From contig NZ_CANMJY010000003.1 of NCBI RefSeq assembly GCF_947498345.1, positions 186,001-250,000 of the forward strand: 64,000 bases of DNA, in the 5' to 3' direction. The notes below the pieces were generated by a model. The model was not told the DNA's origin and did not search any database. It saw only the letters and a list, made by a program, of their open reading frames with translations. Shown here piece after piece: positions 53,889 to 62,760 of this stretch (its first letter is position 1; every line of letters starts with the position of its first letter). The stretch is from an uncultured Winogradskyella sp. Its GTDB lineage: Bacteria; Bacteroidota; Bacteroidia; Flavobacteriales; Flavobacteriaceae. The translations under genes and the position numbers were made by a program.

Positions 53889-54437
53889 TTATTGCCCTAT
53901 GACCACTTTAGGAAAACGAATCACCTTATCTCCCAGCTTATAACCACGCTCTACCACATCAATGATTTTTCCTTTTAAATCATCGCTTGGTGCAGGAATC
54001 TGTGTTACTGCTTCATGATCGTCCGCATTAAAGGCATCTCCTTTGTTAACTTCAATTTTAGATAAGCCTTTTTGCTCTAAAGTTGTTAAAAGCTTATTGT
54101 AGATCAGCAACACTCCTTTACGTAATTCTTCAGCTTCCTTATCTTCTTCGATATGCGTTAAGGCACGTTCAAAATCGTCTAAAACAGGCAACATAGCCAA
54201 CATTACACCTTCGCTCGCTGTTTTAAACAATTCTATACGTTCTTTATTTGTACGCTTTTTATAGTTTTCAAACTCAGCAAACAAACGCATAAACTTATCT
54301 TTCTCTGCAACTAACTGATCTTGTAATTGTTCTTCTGCAGATTTTTGCTCTTTTTGGTCTTCAACTTCTGCTGTAGCCGTTGCTGTATTTTCTACTTGCG
54401 GTTCTTCAACCTCTTTATTTTTATTCTTTTTACTCAT
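53889..54437 (-). CDS. grpE: GrpE nucleotide exchange factor
   Basis: 182 aa. N-terminal disordered Lys/Glu-rich part (about 1-45), a long coiled coil with LRLFAEFENYKKRT (about 48-70), then the beta domain with the GrpE signature (GDAFNADDHEAV at about 130, and VVERGYKLGDKVIRFPKVVIG, split). Releases ADP from DnaK. The head of the operon with dnaJ, preceded by a -7 box. Confidence 0.95.
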   Translation of the reverse strand: MSKKNKNKEVEEPQVENTATATAEVEDQKEQKSAEEQLQDQLVAEKDKFMRLFAEFENYKKRTNKERIELFKTASEGVMLAMLPVLDDFERALTHIEEDKEAEELRKGVLLIYNKLLTTLEQKGLSKIEVNKGDAFNADDHEAVTQIPAPSDDLKGKIIDVVERGYKLGDKVIRFPKVVIGQ

Positions 54438-54487
54438 TTTGAGCTGTGTTTTTTAAAACTTAAATTTAAATCTTCGATTTAGGTCTG

Positions 54488-54495
54488 CAAAAGTA
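54488..54495 (-). promoter_or_regulatory. -7 box of grpE-dnaJ
   Basis: Reverse strand TACTTTTG, matching TAnnTTTG, about 50 nt before the grpE ATG. No heat-shock operator (CIRCE-type repeat) was seen. Confidence 0.55.
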
Positions 54496-54565
54496 CTGCC
54501 ATTATTATTAAAATGTCAAAATGTCATTAACAATTTTTCATTATCAAATTGAGATTTCTAATTCA

Positions 54566-54573
54566 TAACTTTG
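54566..54573 (+). promoter_or_regulatory. -7 box of the YceI gene
   Basis: TAACTTTG, matching TAnnTTTG and followed by C, 29 nt before the ATG. Confidence 0.6.
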
Positions 54574-54602
54574 CACTTTAAACAAAAAATAAAAACACTG
54601 AC

Positions 54603-55256
54603 ATGAAAACATCATTTTTAAAAATTTTTACTGTAGTAGCTTTAGTGGCTTTTTCTAGCTGTAAAGACAAGGCTAATGAAGCAGAAACCACCAAAGCTGA
54701 AGAAACTGCAGTGGCAAAAGAAACGGCTGTAACCTATAAAGCTAATGTAGATAAATCCATGATTGAATGGAAAGGATTTAAACCTACAGGCTCTCATACA
54801 GGAACAATAGCTCTGACCGATGGCGTTGTAAGTGTAAACAATGGTATGATTGAAAGTGGAAATTTCACTATAGATATGAGCAGTATTGTTGTAACAGATA
54901 TTCCATTAGAAGAAGAAGGTAATGCCAAATTAAAAGGACATTTAACAAGTGCTGACTTTTTTGATGTAGAAAAATATCCGAATGCTAAATTTGAAGTTAC
55001 TGGTATAGAAACTGTAGAAGGAAAAACTATGCTATCTGGTAACTTGACGATGAAAGACAAAACCAACAACATTAGTATTACGGTAACAACTTCTATGGAT
55101 GGTGACACCATGACTTTAACTAGTGAAACCTTTACTATAGATCGTTCTAAATGGAATGTAGAGTATGGTTCCAAGTCTTTCTTTGATAATTTAGGTGATA
55201 AATTTATCAATGACAATATTGAATTAAAAATCACTTTAGTGGCTGAGAAGGCTTAA
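54603..55256 (+). CDS. YceI family lipoprotein
   Basis: 217 aa. Lipoprotein signal with Cys at residue 20 (LVAFSSC), so lipid-anchored. The linker to about 45 is rich in Ala, Glu and Thr. The YceI domain follows: MIEWKGFKPTGSHTGTI (about 53-69), VVTDIPLEEE, KLKGHLTSADFFDVEKYPNAKFE (split), and a C-terminal strand. YceI folds like a lipocalin and binds polyisoprenoids or other lipids. Transcribed alone, divergent from grpE. A terminator follows at 55393-55421. Confidence 0.9.
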   Translation: MKTSFLKIFTVVALVAFSSCKDKANEAETTKAEETAVAKETAVTYKANVDKSMIEWKGFKPTGSHTGTIALTDGVVSVNNGMIESGNFTIDMSSIVVTDIPLEEEGNAKLKGHLTSADFFDVEKYPNAKFEVTGIETVEGKTMLSGNLTMKDKTNNISITVTTSMDGDTMTLTSETFTIDRSKWNVEYGSKSFFDNLGDKFINDNIELKITLVAEKA

Positions 55257-55392
55257 GAGCTTTGCCAGTTCGAGTTAATTTTAGACTTGACAAAGGATAA
55301 AATTTGTATCGAGAACCTTATCGACTCCAATTACTTCTCAATACAATTTCAATAAGTTGAAAATCACTCGAAGTGACATTTATTATAAATCA

Positions 55393-55421
55393 AAAAGCAC
55401 TTACGTACTGTAAGTGCTTTT
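55393..55421. terminator. Bidirectional terminator between YceI and fasciclin genes
   Basis: 12-bp perfect stem AAAAGCACTTAC / GTAAGTGCTTTT with loop GTACT, A- and T-runs on both sides. Confidence 0.85.
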
Positions 55422-55535
55422 CTTCTCCACAGCAATTCTATCTCTAAAATTGCCTTGCTATCCACCAATCACCATCAACCAAATATTGATGTATAGCTTT
55501 TGTAATAATGCCTAATACACTATTAACACTAAACT

Positions 55536-56048
55536 TTACTTAGGCATTACTACAGTATCAATAACATGAATCACACCATTACTACCTTCTACATCAGTAG
55601 CAGTGATTTCGCTGTAATTACCAGCTTGGTCTTTCAACCAGATTTTTCCATCTTTTTGCTTTACAGTAAGGGTTTCGCCAGCTAGAGTTTTCACTTCAAC
55701 CATACCTTTACCTTTCTTTAAAGCAGCAACCACATCACTAGCCATTAATTTTCCTGGCACAACATGATAGGTTAAAACTTTAGCCAAAGTCGCTTTATTT
55801 TCTGGATTTAATAAGTTCCCTAAAGTTGCTTTGTCGATTTTTGCAAAGGCATCGTTTGTAGGCGCAAATACTGTAAATGGCCCATCCCCTTGTAAAGCAC
55901 TAACTAAATCTGCTGCTTTTAATGCTGTTACCAAAGTTGAGAAGTTCTCATTACTAACGGCTACATCTACAATGGTTTTTTGAGCGGTAGCCATTTGTGA
56001 GAATGCTAAGGCTACTAAAGTTGTTAATACAAATACTAACTTTTTCAT
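55536..56048 (-). CDS. Secreted fasciclin (FAS1) domain protein
   Basis: 170 aa, signal peptide about 1-22 (ending ATAQ). One FAS1 domain: FSTLVTALKAADLVSAL near the start, FTVFAPTNDAFAKI (about 60), LTYHVVPGKL (about 92) and NGVIHVIDTVVMP at the end. FAS1 domains mediate adhesion between cells or to surfaces. Divergent from the ECF sigma gene, with 130 bp between starts, so the sigma factor may control it. Relatives are common in flavobacteria. Confidence 0.9.
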   Translation of the reverse strand: MKKLVFVLTTLVALAFSQMATAQKTIVDVAVSNENFSTLVTALKAADLVSALQGDGPFTVFAPTNDAFAKIDKATLGNLLNPENKATLAKVLTYHVVPGKLMASDVVAALKKGKGMVEVKTLAGETLTVKQKDGKIWLKDQAGNYSEITATDVEGSNGVIHVIDTVVMPK

Positions 56049-56178
56049 AATTGTTTTAAATTTTTGGTTAAACTAAATGGTGCACTTATTTCGTTTTTGA
56101 AGTGCTTTCGTTTATATTTACACAAGCTTGTATGTGCTGGATGAGTATGCACTTACTTTTGGGAAATCTTTAACATTA

Positions 56179-56733
56179 ATGCAAAACGATACCACACTTA
56201 TTCAACACCTAAAAAACAAGGATGAGCGTGCGTTATCATTACTCTACGATAAATATTCTGGTGCCATCTACAGTGTTATTTTAAAAATGATACGCGACGA
56301 AGGCAAAGCTCAAAACATATTGCAAGACACTTTTATGACGGTTTGGGATAAAGCTGAAAACTACGATGCCGATAAAGGTCGTTTTTACACCTGGTTGTAT
56401 CGTATAGCCAAGAATAAAACGTTAAATGTGCTCAGAAAGACAGATCCGCTCATCCAAACCGATGATTTTAGTGTACATACTAATAAAGAAGATGCTATTC
56501 CTATAGACACTGAGTACTTAGAGCTTAAGGGAGCCATAACAACATTAGAGACACATCATAAGGAAGCTATTGAATTGGTTTACTTTAAAGGCTTAACCCA
56601 TAGAGAGGCACATAAGGAAATGGATGTTCCTCTGGGAACCTTTAAATCTTATGTACGACAGGCTCTAAAACAACTCAAAGAAACTTATGCCAAAACGCTA
56701 AGTTTTATTCTACTAATACTAAATGCGCTGTGA
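56179..56733 (+). CDS. ECF-type RNA polymerase sigma factor (SigK-like)
   Basis: 184 aa. Start at ATG 56179; a TTG at 56128 in frame is weaker. Region 2 at about 14-75: LLYDKYSGAIYSVILKMI, QNILQDTFMTVWDK and FYTWLYRIAKNKTLN. Region 4 at about 120-170: IELVYFKGLTHREAHKEMDVPLGTFKSYVRQAL (split), a helix-turn-helix that binds the -35 box. The stop overlaps the start of the anti-sigma gene, so they are co-translated as a stress-response pair. Confidence 0.9.
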   Translation: MQNDTTLIQHLKNKDERALSLLYDKYSGAIYSVILKMIRDEGKAQNILQDTFMTVWDKAENYDADKGRFYTWLYRIAKNKTLNVLRKTDPLIQTDDFSVHTNKEDAIPIDTEYLELKGAITTLETHHKEAIELVYFKGLTHREAHKEMDVPLGTFKSYVRQALKQLKETYAKTLSFILLILNAL

Positions 56734-57518
56734 TGATGGATAAGAAAACGCTATTAGAAAACGGACTATTAGAGCAATACCTGCTCGGAGAACTCAACGC
56801 CAAAGAGCGCGAACAGATTGAGCAACTCTTAGCGTCTGATGCTGAGCTTAAAACCCATTTTGACCAGCTGGAACAGAATTTTGAAACCCTTGGTTTAGAG
56901 AATACCGTAACTCCACCTGTTAAAGTAAAAACTCAACTTTTAGAAGGCATAAAATCATCTTCTAATGCCACTAAAGTGGTAGATTTAAAATCTAACAACA
57001 ACTCTAAATGGTATTTAGGCATAGCTGCAAGTATTGCTGGGTTGTTAATGATTGGTAGCTTTTGGATGTACAACCAACTTAATCAGGTAAAACAGCAACT
57101 ACAAACCGTTGAAACCAATAACACCGAATTAAATACGACCATTGAAGTCCTTAATAAAGAATTACGAGACACCAATACCTTTTACACCGCCATTGTAAAT
57201 CCAGACACTGAACAATACATTTTAAAAGGCAATGACCTACTACCTGAAGCTAAAGTGGTTAGTTATGTGAACCATAAGACCAAATCTGTGGTAATTAATA
57301 CAGAACGCCTACCTAAATTAGACGACAACCACGACTACCAAATGTGGGCAGACGTTGAGGGCGAAATGATAAATATGGGAGTCATTGCTAAAGATAAAAC
57401 TTTAATGACCATGGCTTATATAGACCATGCCGAATCCCTTAATATTACCATAGAACCTGCAGGTGGTAATGATCATCCAACTGTTGAGAAATTAGTTACT
57501 AATGTGTATCTTAATTAG
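56733..57518 (+). CDS. Anti-sigma factor (RskA-type)
   Basis: 261 aa. The stop of the sigma gene and this ATG overlap (TGATG), marking a sigma/anti-sigma pair; an in-frame GTG 3 nt upstream is an alternative start. Residues 1-70 are a cytoplasmic helical domain (EQYLLGELNAKEREQI), one transmembrane helix is at about 92-112 (WYLGIAASIAGLLMIGSF), a coiled coil follows to about 145, and the C-terminal extracytoplasmic RskA domain (YTAIVNPDTEQYILKGND, NHDYQMWADVEG) ends the protein. It would hold the sigma factor until a signal triggers its release. Confidence 0.88.
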   Translation: MMDKKTLLENGLLEQYLLGELNAKEREQIEQLLASDAELKTHFDQLEQNFETLGLENTVTPPVKVKTQLLEGIKSSSNATKVVDLKSNNNSKWYLGIAASIAGLLMIGSFWMYNQLNQVKQQLQTVETNNTELNTTIEVLNKELRDTNTFYTAIVNPDTEQYILKGNDLLPEAKVVSYVNHKTKSVVINTERLPKLDDNHDYQMWADVEGEMINMGVIAKDKTLMTMAYIDHAESLNITIEPAGGNDHPTVEKLVTNVYLN

Positions 57519-57777
57519 CTTGAAAAATAAGTAGGTATTCGTTATCAATGGAACAAACTATTAAGCAAAATACCGTATTTGGAAATATAGATTTGATAGA
57601 AAAAGATTTTATAATTGAAATGTTATAAAACAGTATCTATAAATTAATTATAGTCCAGTTATTACAGAAAACAGCCACTTATTACATTTTCTTTTCCTTA
57701 AAATGGAATTAATGATACTTTCACTTACAAAAATAATAACGAACAAACGCTTTTGCATAATCCTATAAAAAACGCTC

Positions 57778-58689
57778 ATGACATTAATAAGTCGATTTGT
57801 CTTCTCCACAAAAGAGAAGACGGAAAAGAAATCGCCAGAACGAATTAAAACTAACGATATATCGATAGTAATTCCTGTAAAAAATAACCAAATCGGAATT
57901 AATAATTACCTAAAAAATTTCTTTAAAACTCATACTGAACAAGACTATCCGAGAGAAATAATAATTGTAGATAATAACTCAAGTCCAGAAATATTGGTTA
58001 ACTCTAAGTTTTTAAAATTTAGTTTACCAATAAACGTAATTAAGTGCAAAAAAATAGGCCCAGCTTCTGCAAGAAACAAAGGAGTAAAAATTGCCAAAGG
58101 CAAATGGATTCTATTTAATGATAGTGATTGCATACCAACCCAATCACTCTTAAAAGGCTACTTAAAATCAGATAATAAATCGGTCGCTTATGCAGGTAAT
58201 ATAAAACCTTTAAAAAATAATAGCCTTTCAAAATATTATGAGAGTCAAGAAATATTAATTCCTTTAAAAACCTACAATGCAAATGGAGATTTTGTTCCAC
58301 AATATTTAATTACTGCTAATGCATTAATATGGAAACAAGCTTTCCAAGACATTGGTGGATTTAATGAAAAAATTACTATTGCAGGCGGTGAAGATGTCGA
58401 TTTGGGATTACGGCTCTCAGAAATCGGAAACTTATCTTATGCGTTTGAGAGCATTGCAATCCACGATTTTTCGGACGGAATTATTGGTTTTTATAAAAGG
58501 TTTAAAAGATATGGTATTGGGAATAGGCTTGTGCAAGAGCTTTGGCAAACTGATTTAAAACCAACACTTTTTAGACCAAATGAAAGAACACTTGCAAATG
58601 AATTTTTTGCTAAATTTCAATATTTTAGTTTGATAAAAGGCTATAAAAAAGAAGATAAGCGCATAAAGAAATACGGTTTTCAGCTATAG
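57778..58689 (+). CDS. Glycosyltransferase family 2 protein
   Basis: 303 aa. GT-A motifs: ISIVIPVKNNQ (about 28-38), EIIIVDNNSSPE (about 60-71), ILFNDSDCIP (about 118-127, DxD-like), and GGEDVDLGLRLSEIG (about 203-217). No transmembrane helix is evident, so the enzyme is probably peripheral. No other glycan gene is nearby, and 259 bp of apparently empty DNA precede it, so it looks like an isolated gene. Substrate unknown. Confidence 0.85.
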   Translation: MTLISRFVFSTKEKTEKKSPERIKTNDISIVIPVKNNQIGINNYLKNFFKTHTEQDYPREIIIVDNNSSPEILVNSKFLKFSLPINVIKCKKIGPASARNKGVKIAKGKWILFNDSDCIPTQSLLKGYLKSDNKSVAYAGNIKPLKNNSLSKYYESQEILIPLKTYNANGDFVPQYLITANALIWKQAFQDIGGFNEKITIAGGEDVDLGLRLSEIGNLSYAFESIAIHDFSDGIIGFYKRFKRYGIGNRLVQELWQTDLKPTLFRPNERTLANEFFAKFQYFSLIKGYKKEDKRIKKYGFQL

Positions 58690-58725
58690 TTGTAAATAAT
58701 AATTTTTTCTCTCTAAATTAAAAAA

Positions 58726-59631
58726 TTACCCCAGCAAATCCTCCAAAGCAGGTCTTAAATTGGCATATTTAAAATTAAAGCCTTTGTTTTCAATTTTTTG
58801 TGAGCTGACACGCTGGCTTTCAAATAAGAGGATATGCATTTTGCCCAATACTAATTTCATCGCCAACTTTGGAATGTTGGGCAAGATCAGAGGCCGTTTC
58901 AAAATGCTTGCCGCCAGTTTGGTGAGTTCTTGATTAGATACCGCATTTGGTGCTACACCGTTGTAAATGCCTTCTAATTGGTATTGCAAGGCATACATAA
59001 ACAAGCTCGCTAAATCGGTAATATGGATCCAGCTTTGCCATTGCTTACCAGAACCAAAAGCAGCTCCTGCACCAAACTTAATGGGTTTTACGATTTCTGG
59101 TAAGGCACCACCATCTTTGGCTAAAACCAATCCAATTCTAATCTTTGCAACTTTACAACCTAAGGCTTTAAAATTCTCTACAACAGCTTCCCACTGCTCA
59201 ACCACCTCACCTAAAAAAGAGCTTGAAATCTCAGTATGGTTTTCTTCGTAATAGTTGGTTAGACTTGTTGGGTAAATTCCAATAGCGCTCGCTGAGACTA
59301 CATAATCAATTTTATAATCATGAGTTTTTATAGTGTCTTGTAATAACTGTGCGGTTTGGGTTCGGCTTTCGAGGATTTCTTTTTTGTAGTTATCTGTCCA
59401 GCGTTTAGAAATAGAAGCACCAACCAAGTTTATAATTGCAGAGACACCTTCAAAACAGGTGTGATCTATCTCGCTGGTATTGGGATTCCAGTAAAAACCT
59501 TTGTAGTGGTCTGTTGTGCTTAATTTGCTTTTGGATGTCGTTAAATAATGTACATTAATCCCTTGAGCATGACATTGTTTTACAATCTCTTGCCCTATTA
59601 ATCCTGTCGCTCCAGTTATTAAAACGGTCAT
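58726..59631 (-). CDS. TIGR01777 family oxidoreductase (NAD-dependent epimerase-like)
   Basis: 301 aa. N-terminal Rossmann fold: VLITGATGLIGQEIVKQC (about 3-20), SAIINLVGASIS (about 65), SASAIGIYPT (about 113-122). The C-terminal DUF1731 part carries TKLAASILKRPLILPNIPK (split). Yeast and bacterial relatives (SulA/YfcH) are short-chain epimerase-like proteins without a known substrate. Converges with the GT2 gene and stands alone. Confidence 0.9.
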   Translation of the reverse strand: MTVLITGATGLIGQEIVKQCHAQGINVHYLTTSKSKLSTTDHYKGFYWNPNTSEIDHTCFEGVSAIINLVGASISKRWTDNYKKEILESRTQTAQLLQDTIKTHDYKIDYVVSASAIGIYPTSLTNYYEENHTEISSSFLGEVVEQWEAVVENFKALGCKVAKIRIGLVLAKDGGALPEIVKPIKFGAGAAFGSGKQWQSWIHITDLASLFMYALQYQLEGIYNGVAPNAVSNQELTKLAASILKRPLILPNIPKLAMKLVLGKMHILLFESQRVSSQKIENKGFNFKYANLRPALEDLLG

Positions 59632-59741
59632 TCCCTCTTCTTTATGTAAAGATACGAAAGGTGTAAAGTGTTGCTACGAACTTTAGTTTGGATTTAACGT
59701 TTTGAAAAATAAAGCATTTAACTCACTGCGTTCACTAAATG

Positions 59742-60533
59742 CTAAGAGTTCTTTTTCCGAGCTCTTAGCATTTCACGTTTTCCAGGTGGTCCAGTAAGGC
59801 GCTCTACTGTAAAACCCACTGCTTGCATAGCGCGTCTTACACTACCTTTAGCAGAATATGTTACTAAAATACCGTTGGACTTAAGTGCTTTAAACATAAT
59901 AGTGAAAATGTCCTCGGTCCAAAGTTCAGGTTGTACACGTGCTCCAAAAGCATCAAAATAAATAATATGAAATGCATCTTCTGCTTCAATAGCTTTGAAG
60001 AATTTTTCTTGTTTTTCTAATTGGAAGTTTGGTGTGATTTGATGTGATACTTCCCACGAGACTTGGTGCATGTTTTCAAACTCGGTTTTATGCGCTTTAG
60101 AAATCAATTCAACATAATTTAACTGATTAATATCAGTGGATGCTACAGGATAAGCTTCTACTCCTACATAGTTGATATGCAGTTTTAGTTTTTCTGCTTC
60201 TATCAAGGTTAAAAATGCATTGAGTCCTGTGCCAAAACCTATTTCGAGAATATAGATGCTTTCATTCTCATTAGTACTTCTAATGTACTCAGTGTGACTT
60301 TCACTTTTATGAGATTCATCGCTTGTACTTTGATTTGGCTTAGTATGGTACTTTGAATGGTATTCGTTTTGATATTCTGAATCAAACTCAGCACAATAAA
60401 AAAGCAAACCATGCTTTAAAAATACATGGTTTGCTTCTTGCAGAGCACCATGAATGGAATGGTATTGTTCATTCCAATCTTCTATCTGGATGGTTTTAGA
60501 ACCATCTGCTGTGGTGATAATTTTTCGATTCAT
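59742..60533 (-). CDS. mnmD: tRNA (5-methylaminomethyl-2-thiouridine) methyltransferase (MnmD-like)
   Basis: 263 aa. SAM-binding ILEIGFGTGLNAFL (about 96-109) and the YFDAFGARVQPELWT motif (about 184-198) match the MnmD family, which finishes the wobble uridine of some tRNAs. Opening DWNEQYHSIHGALQEANHVF matches the family (split). About 40 residues (52-92) between the N-terminal strand and the SAM motif are extra and low-complexity, rich in Ser, His, Glu, Asn, Thr and Tyr. A 12-bp inverted repeat covers the stop codon. No MnmC oxidase domain is fused. Confidence 0.88.
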   Translation of the reverse strand: MNRKIITTADGSKTIQIEDWNEQYHSIHGALQEANHVFLKHGLLFYCAEFDSEYQNEYHSKYHTKPNQSTSDESHKSESHTEYIRSTNENESIYILEIGFGTGLNAFLTLIEAEKLKLHINYVGVEAYPVASTDINQLNYVELISKAHKTEFENMHQVSWEVSHQITPNFQLEKQEKFFKAIEAEDAFHIIYFDAFGARVQPELWTEDIFTIMFKALKSNGILVTYSAKGSVRRAMQAVGFTVERLTGPPGKREMLRARKKNS

Positions 60534-60588
60534 GTCATATCCTTAATATACCAAAAGACTTATGACTCATGAGCATAGGATGTTTCAA

Positions 60589-61050
60589 CTATTGAATCAG
60601 TAATTTTTTAATCTTTGGTATTGGTCCGACACATTCGGTTTTATGACAGGCCAAACAATTATTTATTGCACTATTATGACGTACTTTTAAATCAGTATTA
60701 GATAGCGTGTCTGCCACAGCTTGTTGCGATTCAATAAAAACATTGACAAAACTATTCCAAACTGCAGTTCGTTCCTTTCCCTTTGTCATTTCCGCCGAAT
60801 GTAGTCGCAATAAATCTAAAGGAATCTGAACCGGAGTTTCACCAGCAATAATCTGATTTTTAGCCTGCAGGTTAAACGCATATAGTGCATTCATTAATGC
60901 CGCCATTTCAGAGGGCTCATGCATTATGAGTTCTGGCTTTTCTTTGTCTGTTTTCTCTGTAGTTTCAGTCTTATCATTACAACTAAAGCCAAGTAGTAAG
61001 ACTAAGATTACACTAAATAAATGTTCTCTATTGCTCCAATAATACACCAT
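60589..61050 (-). CDS. Cytochrome-c-like lipoprotein (single heme)
   Basis: 153 aa. Start at ATG 61050 gives a lipoprotein signal MVYYWSNREHLFSVILVLLL ending GFSC, with Cys 24 as lipid site. A helical middle (EPSEMAALMNALYAFNLQAKN, split) precedes a CxxCH heme-attachment site at residues 132-136 (CLACH). The tail ends 17 residues later. This small c-type cytochrome shape is seen in envelope proteins of flavobacteria. Overlaps the end of the DUF4920 gene by 23 nt in another frame. Confidence 0.72.
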   Translation of the reverse strand: MVYYWSNREHLFSVILVLLLGFSCNDKTETTEKTDKEKPELIMHEPSEMAALMNALYAFNLQAKNQIIAGETPVQIPLDLLRLHSAEMTKGKERTAVWNSFVNVFIESQQAVADTLSNTDLKVRHNSAINNCLACHKTECVGPIPKIKKLLIQ

Positions 61051-61531
61051 CGGCTTCAAAACGATATTCAAATTTTGATTCAGTGATAGCTGCAATTTCT
61101 TCTTTAGATTTACCTGCGTCTTCAGCATAATGTCTTAATTCTTCAACAGAAGTTTCTGTAACAAAGGCTTTACCATTAACTACAACATTACCTTCGGCAT
61201 TAAGTGGCATAAAAAAGCCATAATCTTTAAATTTTACCATCACTTGATTTTCTCCATCCATGTCTAATTTCATCCAACAACCTTTCTTGGAGCAAACCTC
61301 AACAATTTTAGCTTTCATTTTTGCAGGTACAGTATCACCAGCTTTAAGTCCTTTGTAATGTTCCATCATACGCTCTGATGATAAAGCATCTGTATCGTTG
61401 ATTTCCATTCCAAAAGATGCATAGGCAAGTTCCTTTTTTACGTCTTCCACATTCTCTTCAGTAGTTTTTGTCTCATTTTTGCATGAAAACAGTACCACTC
61501 CAAATGCTAATAAAAAAACTATTTTTTTCAT
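61028..61531 (-). CDS. DUF4920 family lipoprotein
   Basis: 167 aa. Lipoprotein signal with Cys at residue 17 (VVLFSC). The DUF4920 body: ASFGMEINDTDALSSERM (about 38-55), KIVEVCSKKGCWMKLDMDG (about 74-92), and VKFKDYGFFMPLNAEG. The paired Cys in CSKKGC are conserved in the family and could be a metal or thiol site. Function unknown. The cytochrome-like gene overlaps its end, and a -7 box lies 33 nt upstream. Confidence 0.83.
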   Translation of the reverse strand: MKKIVFLLAFGVVLFSCKNETKTTEENVEDVKKELAYASFGMEINDTDALSSERMMEHYKGLKAGDTVPAKMKAKIVEVCSKKGCWMKLDMDGENQVMVKFKDYGFFMPLNAEGNVVVNGKAFVTETSVEELRHYAEDAGKSKEEIAAITESKFEYRFEADGVLLEQ

Positions 61532-61564
61532 ATCTAATATTTTCTAACGATTTATTTTGAGCCT

Positions 61565-61572
61565 CAAATTTA
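61565..61572 (-). promoter_or_regulatory. -7 box candidate of the DUF4920 operon
   Basis: Reverse strand TAAATTTG, matching TAnnTTTG, 33 nt before the ATG. Confidence 0.45.
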
Positions 61573-61617
61573 CGCATTTTAAGATAATATTACCTTTTTT
61601 TAACGCTAATGATTTCG

Positions 61618-61625
61618 TAGTTTTG
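61618..61625 (+). promoter_or_regulatory. -7 box of ilvE
   Basis: TAGTTTTG, matching TAnnTTTG and followed by C, 23 nt before the ATG. Confidence 0.6.
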
Positions 61626-61648
61626 CAGAAAATTAAACCAGCCTTTTA

Positions 61649-62719
61649 ATGATAGAAACAAACCCTAACGAAATCGTTATCGTAAAATCAGAAAACTCAA
61701 AAATTAATACTGTTGATTTTAGTAATTTAATATTTGGTCGTGTTTTTACAGATCACATGTTTGTTTGCGATTTTAAAGATGGTAAATGGCAAACTCCACA
61801 AATTATGCCTTATCAAGCAATGACGATTGAACCTTCTGCAAGAGTGTTTCATTATGGGCAAGCTGTTTTTGAAGGCATGAAAGCCTACAAAGATGATGAT
61901 GGTAAAATATTTTTGTTTAGACCTAATGAGAATTGCGCCAGAATTAACAAGTCAGCTGCGCGTTTGGCAATGCCAGAATTTCCTGAAGATTATTTTTTTA
62001 AAGGTTTAGAAACACTTTTAAAATTAGATAGCGAATGGATTAAACCAGGTGTTGGAAACTCGCTTTATATACGTCCGTTTGTGATTGCTACTGAGCCTGC
62101 AATCTCTGCTTCACCTGCAGCTACATATCGTTTTATCATTATTTGTTCACCAGCTAAAGCTTATTATAATGAGCCCGTTCGTGTCTTATTTGCAGAAAAA
62201 TATAGCCGTTCTGCTGATGGTGGTGTAGGTTTTGCAAAAGCAGCTGGTAACTACGCCGCTCAATTTTATCCTACGAGTTTAGCTCAAAAGAAAGGGTTTG
62301 ACCAAATCATATGGACTGATGCTTCTTCTCACGAATACCTGGAAGAGGCTGGCACAATGAATATTTTCTTTAGAATACATAATAAATTAATTACTGCTCC
62401 TAATAATGACAGAATCTTAGATGGTGTAACACGAAAGAGTGTAATTCAATTAGCTGAAGATTTAGGAATTGAATGTGAAGTGAGACGTGTTAGTGTAAAA
62501 GAAATTAAAGCCGCTGCTAAAGATGGTAGTCTAAAGGAAATTTTTGGAGCTGGTACGGCTGCAGTTATAAGTCCTGTTTCTGCTTTTGAACATGCTGATG
62601 ATGTTTTTGAAATTGACCAGATCGAGAATTCTTATGCTTCACTTTTTAAGAAGACCTTACTTAATATACAGCACAATCTATCTGAAGATAAGCATAACTG
62701 GAGACACGAAGTTAATTAG
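61649..62719 (+). CDS. ilvE: Branched-chain amino acid aminotransferase
   Basis: 356 aa, PLP fold type IV, class-II-like long form. Interconverts Val, Leu, Ile and their keto acids. VFEGMKAY (about 74-81), the PLP lysine in GFAKAAGNYAAQ (about 193-204), and EEAGTMNIFF (about 231-240) are the signature motifs. A GAGTAAVISPV segment (about 301-311) binds phosphate. Length normal. Single gene with its own -7 box. Confidence 0.96.
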   Translation: MIETNPNEIVIVKSENSKINTVDFSNLIFGRVFTDHMFVCDFKDGKWQTPQIMPYQAMTIEPSARVFHYGQAVFEGMKAYKDDDGKIFLFRPNENCARINKSAARLAMPEFPEDYFFKGLETLLKLDSEWIKPGVGNSLYIRPFVIATEPAISASPAATYRFIIICSPAKAYYNEPVRVLFAEKYSRSADGGVGFAKAAGNYAAQFYPTSLAQKKGFDQIIWTDASSHEYLEEAGTMNIFFRIHNKLITAPNNDRILDGVTRKSVIQLAEDLGIECEVRRVSVKEIKAAAKDGSLKEIFGAGTAAVISPVSAFEHADDVFEIDQIENSYASLFKKTLLNIQHNLSEDKHNWRHEVN

Positions 62720-62760
62720 TTAAAATACAACTTAACACATAAAATATATATTTGAGGATT

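Noticed and set aside
57548..57628. 26-aa ORF upstream of the GT2 gene
   Set aside because: Too short, no helix or family, no promoter box; composition like the intergenic DNA.
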